Made by a program: the position numbers and the translations under genes. DNA of 19,405 nucleotides from contig WRKK01000347.1 of assembly GCA_009782245.1 (NCBI GenBank), positions 1-19,405 on the forward strand. Direction: 5' to 3'. Below are positions 1 to 7,724 of this stretch, in pieces. Source of the DNA: Defluviitaleaceae bacterium (lineage in GTDB: Bacteria; Bacillota; Clostridia; Lachnospirales; WQUN01). How positions within the stretch are numbered: position 1 is the stretch's first letter; each line of letters begins with the position of its first letter. The notes below the pieces were generated by a model, which was not told the DNA's origin, searched no databases, and worked only from the letters and a program-made list of their open reading frames with translations.

Positions 1-98
<98 letters not shown>

Positions 99-104
99 AA
101 TCTT

Positions 105-133
105 AGCGTAGCATAAATTAGCAAATTTGTCAA
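105..133 (-). promoter_or_regulatory. Candidate leftward promoter P2 next to the AAGC tract
   Basis: Read on the minus strand there is a perfect -35 TTGACA (plus positions 128-133), a 17-nt spacer and a weak -10 TACGCT (105-110) preceded by an extended TGn element. Its predicted start, about position 98, lies at the very edge of the AAGC repeat. It is the downstream member of a tandem pair with the promoter at 162-190. The -10 matches consensus at only three positions. Confidence 0.45.
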
Positions 134-161
134 TCCTTTCAAGAAAATTTGTTACTATACC

Positions 162-190
162 AGTATAGCAAAGGGAAAACAGAATGTCAA
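162..190 (-). promoter_or_regulatory. Leftward promoter P1 driving transcription into the AAGC tract
   Basis: On the minus strand there is a perfect -35 TTGACA (plus 185-190), a 17-nt spacer and -10 TATACT (162-167) with an extended TGn element, a near-consensus housekeeping sigma promoter. The start would be near 155, about 58 nt before the repeat tract. A perfect 6+6 palindrome (CTATAC, 2 nt, GTATAG; 155-168) overlaps the -10 and could be an operator. The driven gene is off the left edge. Confidence 0.75.
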
Positions 191-295
191 TAGGTTGGGA
201 AAAAATTTTTTTGCGGATAGTGTGCGTTTACTATGGCGGATTTGCGAGATTTGTTGACAAAAGAAATTTTGTAATGATAGAGGAAAGCCCATGAC

Positions 296-325
296 AACGG
301 GGAAACGTCCGCCCGTTTCCCCGTT
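296..325 (-). terminator. 11-bp hairpin downstream of the sensor kinase
   Basis: A perfect 11-bp inverted repeat (296-306 and 315-325, arms AACGGGGAAAC and GTTTCCCCGTT) with an 8-nt loop begins 35 nt past the kinase stop codon. It lies between that gene and the next leftward promoter, as expected for a terminator or transcript 3' end. No run of U follows in either direction, so intrinsic termination is uncertain. The rest of 98-359 shows only the two promoters above and no credible gene. Confidence 0.45.
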
Positions 326-359
326 CCGATTGTACAAAAACCAAAATTCAAAAATTAGC

Positions 360-1895
360 CTATCTGCCAACAGGCAATCTCCCCACACTCTTGAAATCAA
401 ACAAAAACTGCGTAACCAAGGCGCTACTAACCGTTATTTCAACACCATGCCTATCGGCAATTTGCTTAGCTATCGCCAAACCTAGCCCCGAACCTTTTTT
501 GTTTTTTTCGGAACGCTGCATATAAAATCTGTCAAAAATGTGGGGCAAATCTTCGGGGGATATGCCGCAACCTTGGTCGCTGATTGTGATAATGGCTCGG
601 TTTTGGCGGTTGGCTAAGTTGATTTTTACCGTGCCGCTTGGTGCGGAAAATTTTATTGCGTTATCCAAAACTATCATAAACATTTGCCGCAACCTGCCAT
701 AATCGCCCAAAATACCGCAAAAATCGGCGGCGGTTTCGTCGGTAAAATCTATAAAAATATTTTTTGTAGCCGCCATTTGCTGCATACTGCGAATAACGTC
801 CTGCAAAACGTCCGTTGGGTTAAGCTGCTGCATGGTTATGATAAAATCAGGGTTTTGCAGCTTGCTAAGTTCTAGTAAATCCGCAATAAGCCGCTCTAAA
901 TGCACCGTCTCGAACAGCATTTGTTTGTGATATTCCTCAACTTTAGCGGGGTCGCTTACGATGCCGTCGCAAAGTGCCTCCAACGATGCCCGCATTACCG
1001 TTACGGGCGTTCGCAGTTCGTGAGAAATGTTGGCGGTAAAATCTTTTCGCAATTTGTCCGTTTTTTGGCTTTCTTTGTTGGCAATATCTAGCTTGATTGC
1101 CATGTTGTCCAAAATGTTCGCCAGTTCGCCGACTTCGTCCGCTTGAATTACGCCCGTTTTAGCGGAATAATCCCCGCTGCTGATTTTTAACGCCGCCCGT
1201 TTCATTTTGTTTAGCGGCTTTGTAAACTTTGCCGAAAATAATACCGCCAAAATAACCGCCATAATCGCCGCCGTTCCCGTGCTGTAAAACAGCAAATTTG
1301 CACCCGTTGCCGTAATTTCGTCTATATCCGATATTTGCGAATGCAACAAAATAACCCCCGCCATTGTGCCGTCTGTCAAAAAAATCGGCGTTGCCGCAGA
1401 AATTGTCTGATTATCCAACTGGCGAATTATCGTTGTGCCGTCAAAAGCCGCCAAAATAAACTGCTCTGTGCCTAACGGAATTTCCCCATAAGATAACGTC
1501 ATCTGCATATGACCATGCCCAAACGTCATTATTTCAAAATTTTCGTCCACAACCCAAATTTCGCCCATCGCCAAACCGTCAACATGAGCCAAATATGCCC
1601 TTATATTGTTGATGTTTGCACCCATTCTGCCCATTCCCATGCCCATGCCCATTCCGCCATGCCCATGCCCGTGTCCGCCAGTTGCGGCTGGTGTGCCTAC
1701 TATTTCGCTTAACGTCTCCGATATTATTTTCACTCGCCGCTCTAGCTCGGCTTTATGCAACGTAACATTATGGGCGGAAAACAGCAAAAAAAACACAACG
1801 CTATTAACCAGCGAAAACAGCAAAAACGAGGTGAAAAAATACAATATCAACCGCCGCAAAATTTTATTTTGATTAAGATTTTTAACGCTATTCAT
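360..1895 (-). CDS. Membrane sensor histidine kinase with a His/Met-rich sensing loop
   Basis: This 511-residue kinase senses an extracytoplasmic signal and should phosphorylate the regulator encoded immediately upstream. Visible order: TM1 about 15-42; an extracellular loop about 43-197 with a Gly-His then Gly-Met run (about 73-92) and a second His/Met cluster (126-132); TM2 about 198-222; HAMP about 222-275; HisKA with phospho-acceptor His292 in SHELRTP; and an ATPase domain with N-box DNAIKFS (411-417), G1 DQGCGIS (440-446) and G2 GSGLGL (468-473). The final strand is followed by an unusual short tail. The ORF is open further upstream through a MAKMAKMAKM-coding repeat. I chose the MNSVKN start, which overlaps the regulator by 8 nt; an ATG at 1907 is possible. 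His/Met clusters are known in copper and silver sensors, but the ligand here is inferred. Confidence 0.93.
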   Translation of the reverse strand: MNSVKNLNQNKILRRLILYFFTSFLLFSLVNSVVFFLLFSAHNVTLHKAELERRVKIISETLSEIVGTPAATGGHGHGHGGMGMGMGMGRMGANINNIRAYLAHVDGLAMGEIWVVDENFEIMTFGHGHMQMTLSYGEIPLGTEQFILAAFDGTTIIRQLDNQTISAATPIFLTDGTMAGVILLHSQISDIDEITATGANLLFYSTGTAAIMAVILAVLFSAKFTKPLNKMKRAALKISSGDYSAKTGVIQADEVGELANILDNMAIKLDIANKESQKTDKLRKDFTANISHELRTPVTVMRASLEALCDGIVSDPAKVEEYHKQMLFETVHLERLIADLLELSKLQNPDFIITMQQLNPTDVLQDVIRSMQQMAATKNIFIDFTDETAADFCGILGDYGRLRQMFMIVLDNAIKFSAPSGTVKINLANRQNRAIITISDQGCGISPEDLPHIFDRFYMQRSEKNKKGSGLGLAIAKQIADRHGVEITVSSALVTQFLFDFKSVGRLPVGR

Positions 1896-2613
1896 TGTGA
1901 TTACCATTTTCGCCATTTTCGCCATTTTCGCCATTTTTAAGCAGTTCAAATTTATAACCCACGCCCCAAACGGTGCTAACAGCCCAATCTGACGGCGAAA
2001 CGTCTTCCAATTTTGACCGCAAGCGTTTTATATGAGAATCCACAATGCGGCTATCGCCAAAATAATCGTAGCCCCAAACGCTGTCCAACAGCTGATTGCG
2101 CGAAAAAACTTGGTTTTCGTTGCTGGCTAACAAATGCAAAATTTCAACCTCTTTTTTTGTTAGCGAAACTCTTTTTTCGCCTATTTGCACGGTGTATTCC
2201 GTTAAATTTATGTTCAAGCTGCCCAAAGTAAAAATGTGCGTGTTTACGGTGTTTGCGGCACGGCGCAAAATGCAGCGTATGCGAGCCATAACTTCGCTGG
2301 GTGCAAACGGTTTTACTACATAATCGTCCGCACCAATATCCAGCCCCATAATCTTGTCAAAATCCTCGCCACGGGCAGTTACCATTATAATCGGCACAGT
2401 AGAAAACTTGCGAATTTCCCGACAAACGTCAAATCCGTCTTTTTTTGGCATCATAACATCTAAAAGTATCATGTCAAAAGTGGCGGAAAGTGCCATTTTT
2501 AAGGCTTGTTCGCCGTCATGTGCCTTTACCACGTTAAAACCCTCTTTTTTAGCATAATCGCTTAACACCGCAACAATTTGCTGGTTGTCATCGGCTATTA
2601 GTAAATTTTTCAT
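1888..2613 (-). CDS. OmpR/PhoB-family response regulator
   Basis: This is a 241-residue transcription regulator with a receiver domain (acidic pocket Asp8/Asp9, phospho-acceptor Asp52, Thr79, Lys101 in VVKPF) and a C-terminal winged helix (about 128-228, ending in the WGVGYKF strand and wing). It is first in the operon and overlaps the sensor kinase by 8 nt, so the two are a cognate pair and probably translationally coupled. The start at MKNLLIADD is preceded by AAAGGA at 7 nt; an in-frame ATG six codons upstream lacks this spacing. The extreme C-terminus is an odd NGENGENGENGN tail encoded by a 9-bp DNA repeat beyond the normal end of the DNA-binding domain. The extended -10 promoter at 2680-2709 lies upstream and could be autoregulated. 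Confidence 0.95.
   Translation of the reverse strand: MKNLLIADDNQQIVAVLSDYAKKEGFNVVKAHDGEQALKMALSATFDMILLDVMMPKKDGFDVCREIRKFSTVPIIMVTARGEDFDKIMGLDIGADDYVVKPFAPSEVMARIRCILRRAANTVNTHIFTLGSLNINLTEYTVQIGEKRVSLTKKEVEILHLLASNENQVFSRNQLLDSVWGYDYFGDSRIVDSHIKRLRSKLEDVSPSDWAVSTVWGVGYKFELLKNGENGENGENGNHNE
1905..1937 (-). repeat. 9-bp tandem repeat at the regulator/kinase junction
   Basis: CATTTT occurs four times separated by CGC, giving about 3.7 copies of a 9-bp unit. It encodes the NGE repeats at the end of the response regulator and, in the kinase frame, Met-Ala-Lys repeats, each starting with a potential ATG. Because 9 is a multiple of 3, copy-number change would alter the tail length without a frameshift in either gene. 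Confidence 0.9.
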
Positions 2614-2679
2614 TGTGGTTTCCTTTCTCAAATTTCAAATAAATCCAACAAACCCAATAAATGTTTTTGCTACACAAAA

Positions 2680-2709
2680 ATTATAGCACATATTTCCATT
2701 TTTTTGCAA
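2680..2709 (-). promoter_or_regulatory. Extended -10 promoter for the two-component operon
   Basis: On the minus strand a perfect TATAAT (plus 2680-2685) with TGn immediately upstream is preceded, after an 18-nt spacer, by TTGCAA (2704-2709), four of six matches to -35. The leader would be about 60 nt to the regulator start at 2613. The core TGTGCTATAAT is repeated exactly, in inverted orientation, in the opposing promoter. Confidence 0.7.
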
Positions 2710-2722
2710 GGTGTGCTATAAT
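2693..2722 (+). promoter_or_regulatory. Extended -10 promoter for the DUF4349-like gene
   Basis: TATAAT at 2717-2722 with an upstream TGn forms TGTGCTATAAT, with TTTCCA at 2693-2698 as a weak -35 after 18 nt. The predicted start near 2729 places the ribosome binding site (AAGGGGGG, 2729-2736) almost at the 5' end of the transcript. It probably also serves glpK. Confidence 0.6.
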
Positions 2723-2744
2723 GAAATTAAGGGGGGTTGAGAAT

Positions 2745-3524
2745 ATGCAGTTAATCAAAACATTGACCACACAAGCCGTAATTGCGGCATTTTTGCTAGT
2801 TATTTTTTTTACAAGCACCGCCGCCGCACCAACTGAACCAAGCGATTTTTTGGCGAACTCTTATGCCGTTTCGTTAAATGTGGAAGATTTAGAAAATGCC
2901 TTTAATTTGCTAAACGCCATGGACGGGCTTGTTTTGGGTAGTAGCATGAACGCACAGCACGGTTTTGGTAGCTTAACTCTTGTTGTGGATTCTGCCAACT
3001 TTAACAGCGTTTACAGCCAAATTGTTAATATTGGCGAAATTACCAACGTAAACACAAATTCGCAAAACCTATTTATGCGGCTTTCCAACTTGCAAACGGA
3101 GCTGGAAATGTTCACAAATGAACAACAGCAAATAATGCAGCTATTGTTAGCCGCCGAAGCTTTGGACGATTTTAGCGTGTTATCACGGCATTTATCCCAA
3201 GTTACCGCAAATGTGGAAAACACGCAAACCGCAATAAACAGGCTAAACTTTATGCTAAATACAACCGAGATAAACATATCGATAAACACGCCAACCGCCA
3301 ACATACAGGCAACTGGCTTTTTTGCCAATGTGTCTAATTCGGTTGGCTATATGTTTGTTGTTTTGGAATTTTTGATTATTGGCATAATATACCTTAGCAT
3401 TCCCGCCGCTATTTTGGCGGTTTTTGCGGTGCTAATTTTGCGTATACGAAAAAAATTTTTGGGCAAAAACAACAAAAATAACCCGAACAAATTCAACCAC
3501 ACAACGCCGAGAATGTCAACATAA
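2745..3524 (+). CDS. DUF4349-like exported membrane protein
   Basis: A 259-residue protein of unproven function. Residues 1-28 form a signal peptide or N-terminal anchor (hydrophobic 11-22, then TSTAAA). The body runs 38-183 with short beta-rich segments flanking a helical, Gln/Leu-rich coiled-coil stretch (about 108-170, containing RLSNLQTELEMF and NTQTAINRLN). One strong membrane segment (about 203-233) is followed by a basic, Asn/Lys-rich cytoplasmic tail. This order fits the DUF4349 family, whose biochemical role is not established. Translation from 2745 is supported by AAGGGGGG at 8 nt; the upstream in-frame ATG at 2721 lies inside the -10 box and is unlikely. It is divergent from the two-component system and 33 nt upstream of glpK, hence probably co-transcribed with it. 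Confidence 0.65.
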   Translation: MQLIKTLTTQAVIAAFLLVIFFTSTAAAPTEPSDFLANSYAVSLNVEDLENAFNLLNAMDGLVLGSSMNAQHGFGSLTLVVDSANFNSVYSQIVNIGEITNVNTNSQNLFMRLSNLQTELEMFTNEQQQIMQLLLAAEALDDFSVLSRHLSQVTANVENTQTAINRLNFMLNTTEINISINTPTANIQATGFFANVSNSVGYMFVVLEFLIIGIIYLSIPAAILAVFAVLILRIRKKFLGKNNKNNPNKFNHTTPRMST

Positions 3525-3557
3525 AAATTACAAATTTTGATAGTAAGAGGGATAACC

Positions 3558-5084
3558 ATGAAAAAATATCTGTTGGCTTTAGACCAAGGCACGACAAGTT
3601 CACGTGCTATATTGTTCTCAAAAGAGGGGCAAGTAATGGGAATGGCACAAAGGGAATTTACGCAAATTTTCCCGCAATCTGGCTGGGTAGAGCATGATGC
3701 CATGGAAATTTGGCAAAGTCAGCTTGCGGTAATAGCGGAAGTACAGGCTAAAACGGGCATAAATGCCGCAGAAATTGCGGCGGCTGGCATAACCAATCAA
3801 CGAGAAACCACAATAATTTGGAACAAAACAACGGGCAAACCAATTTACAACGCCATAGTTTGGCAATGCAGACGAACCGCCGATTATTGCGAACAGTTGA
3901 AAAATCAAGGCTTGACGGCTTTAATAAAAGAAAAAACTGGGCTAAAAATTGATGCGTATTTTTCGGCTACCAAAATTAAGTGGATATTGGATAACGTGCC
4001 AAACGCCCGTCAACAAGCCAATGCTGGCGAGCTGCTTTTCGGAACGGTGGACACTTGGCTTTTGTGGCAACTTACAAAAGGGGCAGTTTTCGCCACCGAT
4101 TACACAAACGCCGCCCGTACAATGCTTTTTAACATTCACACTCTGCAATGGGACTTGGATATATGCGAAAAATTGGATATTCCCATGAACATTTTGCCGA
4201 GCGTTAAGCCATCTAGCCACATTTTCGGCGATATTCACGCCGATTTTTTGCAGGATATTTCCAATAAAACAAGTAAGACAAATGAGACAAGCCAACCCGT
4301 AAAAATCGCAGGAATAGCTGGCGATCAACACGCCGCATTATTTGGGCAATGCTGCTTTCAGCCTGGAATGATAAAAAACACCTACGGAACAGGCTGTTTT
4401 ACGCTGTTAAACACAGGCACAACGGCGGTTTATTCCAAAAACGACCTTTTAACCACAATAGCTTGGGGCATTAACAACACCGTAGAATACGCCTTGGAGG
4501 GCTCGGTTTTTGTGGCGGGTGCGGCGGTGCAGTGGTTGCGCGACAACTTGCAACTAATACAAACCGCCGAGGATTCCGAAAAATACGCAACACAAGTGGC
4601 GGATTCTAACGGCGTTTACGTTGTCCCCGCTTTTGTTGGGCTGGGTGCTCCTTATTGGGACCAGTACGCAAGAGGCACTATAACAGGAATCTCGCGCGGC
4701 ACAACCAAAAATCACATAATACGGGCAACTTTGGAAAGCATCGCCTACCAAAGCCACGATGTCATAAAGGCAATGGCACAAGATACCAACCAAAATATCC
4801 AGCAAATAAAGGTTGACGGCGGCGCTTGCAAAAATAATTTTTTAATGCAGTTTCAGGCGGATATTTTGGATATAAATATTGTCCGTTGCAAAGTTACCGA
4901 AAGCACCGCTCTGGGTGCGGTGTTTTTGGCGGGGCTTGCAGTCGGGTTTTACAGCAGCAAAGAAGAAATTTTGCAAAAAATAGAGGTTGACAAAACGTTC
5001 ACCCCGCAAATGGATAACGAACAGCGGCAAGTTTTATTAAAAGGCTGGGAAAATGCGGTTAAACGCTCGCTTAGCGAGGATTAG
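3558..5084 (+). CDS. glpK: Glycerol kinase
   Basis: Phosphorylates glycerol with ATP to sn-glycerol 3-phosphate in the cytoplasm. The 508-residue length is normal for the family. Visible motifs are the N-terminal phosphate loop ALDQGTTSSRA (7-17), the glycerol-contacting GWVEHD (42-47), GITNQRETT (77-85), DYTNAARTMLFNI (181-193), the catalytic Asp256 in GIAGDQHAALFGQ, and TYGTGCF. The loop before the catalytic Asp carries a low-complexity Asn/Thr/Ser stretch (about 236-247). I cannot place the HPr-phosphorylated His found in many Bacillota glycerol kinases with confidence. AGAGGG lies 8-10 nt upstream of the chosen ATG; the ORF is open nine codons further without a better site. No glycerol facilitator or GlpD is adjacent, unlike classical glp operons. 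Confidence 0.96.
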   Translation: MKKYLLALDQGTTSSRAILFSKEGQVMGMAQREFTQIFPQSGWVEHDAMEIWQSQLAVIAEVQAKTGINAAEIAAAGITNQRETTIIWNKTTGKPIYNAIVWQCRRTADYCEQLKNQGLTALIKEKTGLKIDAYFSATKIKWILDNVPNARQQANAGELLFGTVDTWLLWQLTKGAVFATDYTNAARTMLFNIHTLQWDLDICEKLDIPMNILPSVKPSSHIFGDIHADFLQDISNKTSKTNETSQPVKIAGIAGDQHAALFGQCCFQPGMIKNTYGTGCFTLLNTGTTAVYSKNDLLTTIAWGINNTVEYALEGSVFVAGAAVQWLRDNLQLIQTAEDSEKYATQVADSNGVYVVPAFVGLGAPYWDQYARGTITGISRGTTKNHIIRATLESIAYQSHDVIKAMAQDTNQNIQQIKVDGGACKNNFLMQFQADILDINIVRCKVTESTALGAVFLAGLAVGFYSSKEEILQKIEVDKTFTPQMDNEQRQVLLKGWENAVKRSLSED

Positions 5085-5105
5085 TTGGCGTGGTGGTTGC
5101 AAAAT

Positions 5106-5134
5106 TTGCCAAACGGCATTTTTTAAGTTATAAT
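5106..5134 (+). promoter_or_regulatory. Promoter of the FGGY kinase / araD operon
   Basis: TTGCCA (5106-5111) is one mismatch from TTGACA, and TATAAT (5129-5134) is perfect with a 17-nt spacer. The start would be near 5141, leaving a leader of about 130 nt that contains the palindromic repeat at 5186-5240. The same DNA (TGCC, AAAC, GGCA then six T, 5107-5124) could form a very short terminator for glpK, but the stem is only 4 bp. Confidence 0.75.
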
Positions 5135-5185
5135 CTAAAAATACCAAAAACACTAAAAATATGCTCATTCAACTTAACAAAAAAT

Positions 5186-5240
5186 GCGGGTCAAGGGGCG
5201 CGCTCCTTGCGTGGTCCAGGGGCAGCGCCCCACGGTTTTG
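5186..5240 (-). repeat. GC-rich palindromic intergenic repeat, family A copy 1
   Basis: This is the reverse-orientation relative of 15825-15902. A 26-nt end module (5186-5211 versus 15877-15902) and a 14-nt end module (5227-5240 versus 15825-15838) are identical, and the central module is missing here. CAAGGGGCGCGCTCCTTG can fold on itself with one G-T pair. It lies in the leader of the kinase operon, 15 nt before the AAAAGGAG ribosome binding site. Confidence 0.85.
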
Positions 5241-5271
5241 AAGTTGTTTGAACACAAAAGGAGTTGACTTT

Positions 5272-6894
5272 ATGGCTACAAAAAACTCACTAGGAATAGA
5301 ATTAGGCTCGACCAGAATAAAAGCCGTTTTGCTAGACGACAAAAAAAACGTGCTGGAAATTGCAAGCTACGATTGGGAAAACCAGTTTGTTGGCGGCTTT
5401 TGGACGTACGATTTAGCGGAAGTTTGGGCGGGCGTTAAATCGGTTGTGGCGAAAATCACCCAAAAATTCGCCCCGCAAACCATCGGCTACATGGGATTTT
5501 CGGCGATGATGCACGGCTATTTGGCGTTTGACGAAAACGGCGAATTGCTTGTCCCGTTTCGCACGTGGCGAAACTCCAACACCCAAGCGGCTTCCGACAT
5601 TCTTACAAAAGAATTTAACTTTAATATCCCAAAACGCTACAGCATTGCCCATTTGTACCAGGCTTTTTTGAACGGCGAGGAACATATCGGCAAAGTTAGC
5701 TATATTACTACGTTGGCGGGCTATGTGCATTGGCAGCTGACTGGGCAAAAAGTGCTGGGCATCGGCGACGCATCGGGCGTTTTCCCCACTAACCAGCAAA
5801 CAAAAGAATACGATACAGCAATGTTGGCAAAATTTAACCAATTATCCCAAAAAATTGACAAAATCAACAATTTTGACATCTCAAAAATTTTGCCGAAAAT
5901 TTTGCTGGCTGGCGAAAATGCGGGAACTTTAACCGAAAAAGGTGCTAATTTGCTAGGTTTGCCGCTTGGTACAAACAACGAAACTGTAAACATCACATTC
6001 TGCCCACCCGAGGGCGATGCTGGCACGGGAATGGTCGCAACAAACGCAATAGCACCGCAAACGGGCAACGTTTCCGCAGGAACTTCGGTGTTTGCCATGA
6101 TTGTGCTAGAAAAGCCGCTGACCAACGTGTATCCCGAAATTGACATTGTAACAACGCCAACGGGCGAATATGTCGCAATGATTCACGCCGACAACTGCAC
6201 TTCCGATATAAACGCTTGGGTAAACGTTTTTGGCGAATTTGCCGCCGCTATCGGGGACGAAAAAACAGCAAACGACCAAAACAAGCTATTTGAAACGCTG
6301 TTCACGCTTGCCGATCAGGGCGATTTGGATTGCGGCGGACTGGTTTCCTATGGTTTCGTTTCTGGGGAAAGCATTGCGGACGTAAAAAACGGCGTGCCGC
6401 TGTTTTTGCGGTTGCCTGGCAGTAAATTCAAACTTGCCAACTTTATCCGAGCCCACATTTACGGGGCTTTTGCCGCACTATACTTGGGAATGAAAGTGCT
6501 ACAAAAAGAAGAAATCCGCATATCTACGCTTGCTGCACATGGCGGAATATTCAAATCTAGCTATTTGCCGCAACGCACTTTGTCGGCGGCAATGCAAGGC
6601 GTACCAATCACAGTAACGCCAACCGCTGGCGAGGGCGGTGCTTATGGAATGGCACTATTGGCGGCGTTCGTCCACGAAAAATCCCACAAAACTTTGGAAG
6701 ATTTTTTGGATAACGTTTTTGAAGAAATGCGGAAAACGCTCAATATTGGAAAAATTGGAAAAATTGCAGAAAAAGCGATAGTTGCAGAAGAGGAAGAAAA
6801 CGCCGCCTACCAAACATTTATGGAAAATTACACGAAAATGCTAGAAATAGAGAGGAAAGCTGATATATTATGCCAAGAAAGCCAAAAAAACTAG
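5272..6894 (+). CDS. FGGY-family carbohydrate kinase, probable ribulokinase-type
   Basis: A 540-residue cytoplasmic sugar kinase of the FGGY superfamily. The N-terminal loop reads GIELGSTRIKAVL (8-20), with Glu10 where the more common motif has Asp. A sugar-site segment is YMGFSAMMHGYLAFD (73-87). The catalytic base is inferred as Asp249 in PEGDAGTGM, and a C-terminal nucleotide-site segment is AAHGGIFKSSYLP (about 421-434). The last 50 residues are helical and charged. The substrate is inferred from context: the next gene, an L-ribulose-5-phosphate 4-epimerase, overlaps it by 25 nt, which favours L-ribulose or a related pentulose. Xylulokinase-like activity cannot be excluded from sequence alone. 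AAAAGGAG at 8-9 nt supports the ATG at 5272; eight codons of upstream open frame lack a site. Confidence 0.88.
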   Translation: MATKNSLGIELGSTRIKAVLLDDKKNVLEIASYDWENQFVGGFWTYDLAEVWAGVKSVVAKITQKFAPQTIGYMGFSAMMHGYLAFDENGELLVPFRTWRNSNTQAASDILTKEFNFNIPKRYSIAHLYQAFLNGEEHIGKVSYITTLAGYVHWQLTGQKVLGIGDASGVFPTNQQTKEYDTAMLAKFNQLSQKIDKINNFDISKILPKILLAGENAGTLTEKGANLLGLPLGTNNETVNITFCPPEGDAGTGMVATNAIAPQTGNVSAGTSVFAMIVLEKPLTNVYPEIDIVTTPTGEYVAMIHADNCTSDINAWVNVFGEFAAAIGDEKTANDQNKLFETLFTLADQGDLDCGGLVSYGFVSGESIADVKNGVPLFLRLPGSKFKLANFIRAHIYGAFAALYLGMKVLQKEEIRISTLAAHGGIFKSSYLPQRTLSAAMQGVPITVTPTAGEGGAYGMALLAAFVHEKSHKTLEDFLDNVFEEMRKTLNIGKIGKIAEKAIVAEEEENAAYQTFMENYTKMLEIERKADILCQESQKN

Positions 6895-7592
6895 ATTTAG
6901 AAAGTTTAACGCCGCTAAAGCAAGCTGTATTAGCCGCCAACAAGTTATTAGTGCAATATAATCTGGTAACGCTAACTTGGGGCAACGTCAGCGGAATTGA
7001 CCGCAAGCAAAATTTAGTGGTAATCAAGCCATCTGGCGTGGAATACGCCGAAATGACCGCCGACGACATGGTTGTGCTAACTTTAGACGGAAATGTGGTT
7101 GACAGCAAGCTAAACCCGTCATCGGATACACAAACGCATTTGGAGTTGTACAAAAATTTTCCCAATATTGGCGGCGTTGTGCATACTCATTCAAGGTGGG
7201 CGACGGTGTTTTCGCAAATGGGCAAGCCAATAGAACCGCTTGGCACAACCCACGCCGATTACTTTTCCGAAAAAATCCCGTGCACACGCAACATGACAGC
7301 CAACGAAGTAGCCGAAAATTACGAGCTAAACACAGGCAAGCTGATTGTGGACACATTCAAGCACAAAAACCCCGATTATTTGCCCGCCGTTTTGGTAAAA
7401 CACCACGCGCCGTTTGTGTGGGGGGTAAATCCGCAAAAAGCCGTAGAAAACGCTCTTGTTTTGGAAGAAGTGGCACAGATGGCTTATTTTACTGGGCTTG
7501 CGGGGAAAGGCCAACAAATAATGCCGCAATATTTGTTGGATAAGCATTTTTTTAGGAAACACGGGGATAATGCCTATTATGGGCAGAAATAA
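6870..7592 (+). CDS. araD: L-ribulose-5-phosphate 4-epimerase
   Basis: Interconverts L-ribulose 5-phosphate and D-xylulose 5-phosphate by a metal-dependent retro-aldol reaction. The 240 residues match the class II aldolase/epimerase fold closely: LTWGNVSGIDR (35-45), KPSGVEYAEMTADDMVVL (53-70), PSSDTQTH (83-90, Asp86), metal ligands His105 and His107 in VVHTHSRW, GTTHADYF (125-132, Asp130), KHHAPFVWG (177-185, third metal His here) and the C-terminal LLDKHFFRKHG with NAYYGQ. These C-terminal motifs favour AraD over fuculose- or rhamnulose-phosphate aldolases. UlaF/SgbE-type epimerases share them, so the physiological sugar could be arabinose- or ascorbate-derived. Its start lies inside the kinase gene, behind AGAGAGGAAAG at 10 nt, implying coupled translation. 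Confidence 0.93.
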   Translation: MPRKPKKLDLESLTPLKQAVLAANKLLVQYNLVTLTWGNVSGIDRKQNLVVIKPSGVEYAEMTADDMVVLTLDGNVVDSKLNPSSDTQTHLELYKNFPNIGGVVHTHSRWATVFSQMGKPIEPLGTTHADYFSEKIPCTRNMTANEVAENYELNTGKLIVDTFKHKNPDYLPAVLVKHHAPFVWGVNPQKAVENALVLEEVAQMAYFTGLAGKGQQIMPQYLLDKHFFRKHGDNAYYGQK

Positions 7593-7658
7593 TGCGTAAT
7601 TTGGGGCTTTTTGCATTGTTTTGAATTTTTCGGAATTTTTTGGATAATGTCCCCAAAA

Positions 7659-7714
7659 AAATATTTTGAAATTTGCAATATTTCACAAATTTTTCTTGAC
7701 AATTCAAAATATTT
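7659..7714. repeat. 12-bp inverted repeat spanning the hxl promoter region
   Basis: AAATATTTTGAA (7659-7670) and TTCAAAATATTT (7703-7714) are exact reverse complements, 32 nt apart. The right arm lies in the spacer of the hxlA promoter. It is AT-rich, so chance is possible, but the position suits a regulator-binding site. The 170 nt between araD and hxlA otherwise hold the promoter and no gene. Confidence 0.55.
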
Positions 7715-7724
7715 AGGTTACAAT
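7696..7724 (+). promoter_or_regulatory. Strong promoter of the hxlA-hxlB-phosphatase operon
   Basis: TTGACA (7696-7701) and TACAAT (7719-7724) with an ideal 17-nt spacer give an 11/12 consensus match. The start should be near 7731, within a perfect palindrome TTGTATACAA (7727-7736) that is well placed for a repressor operator. It allows hxlAB to be expressed separately from the kinase/araD pair. Confidence 0.88.

Noticed and set aside
254..282. TTGACA at 254-259 as a rightward promoter
   Set aside because: No acceptable -10 is found at 16-18 nt, and it would transcribe antisense into the kinase gene only.
5107..5124. Short hairpin plus six T after glpK as an intrinsic terminator
   Set aside because: The stem is only 4 bp, and the same bases form a near-perfect -35 for the well-spaced TATAAT at 5129-5134, so the promoter reading is better supported.
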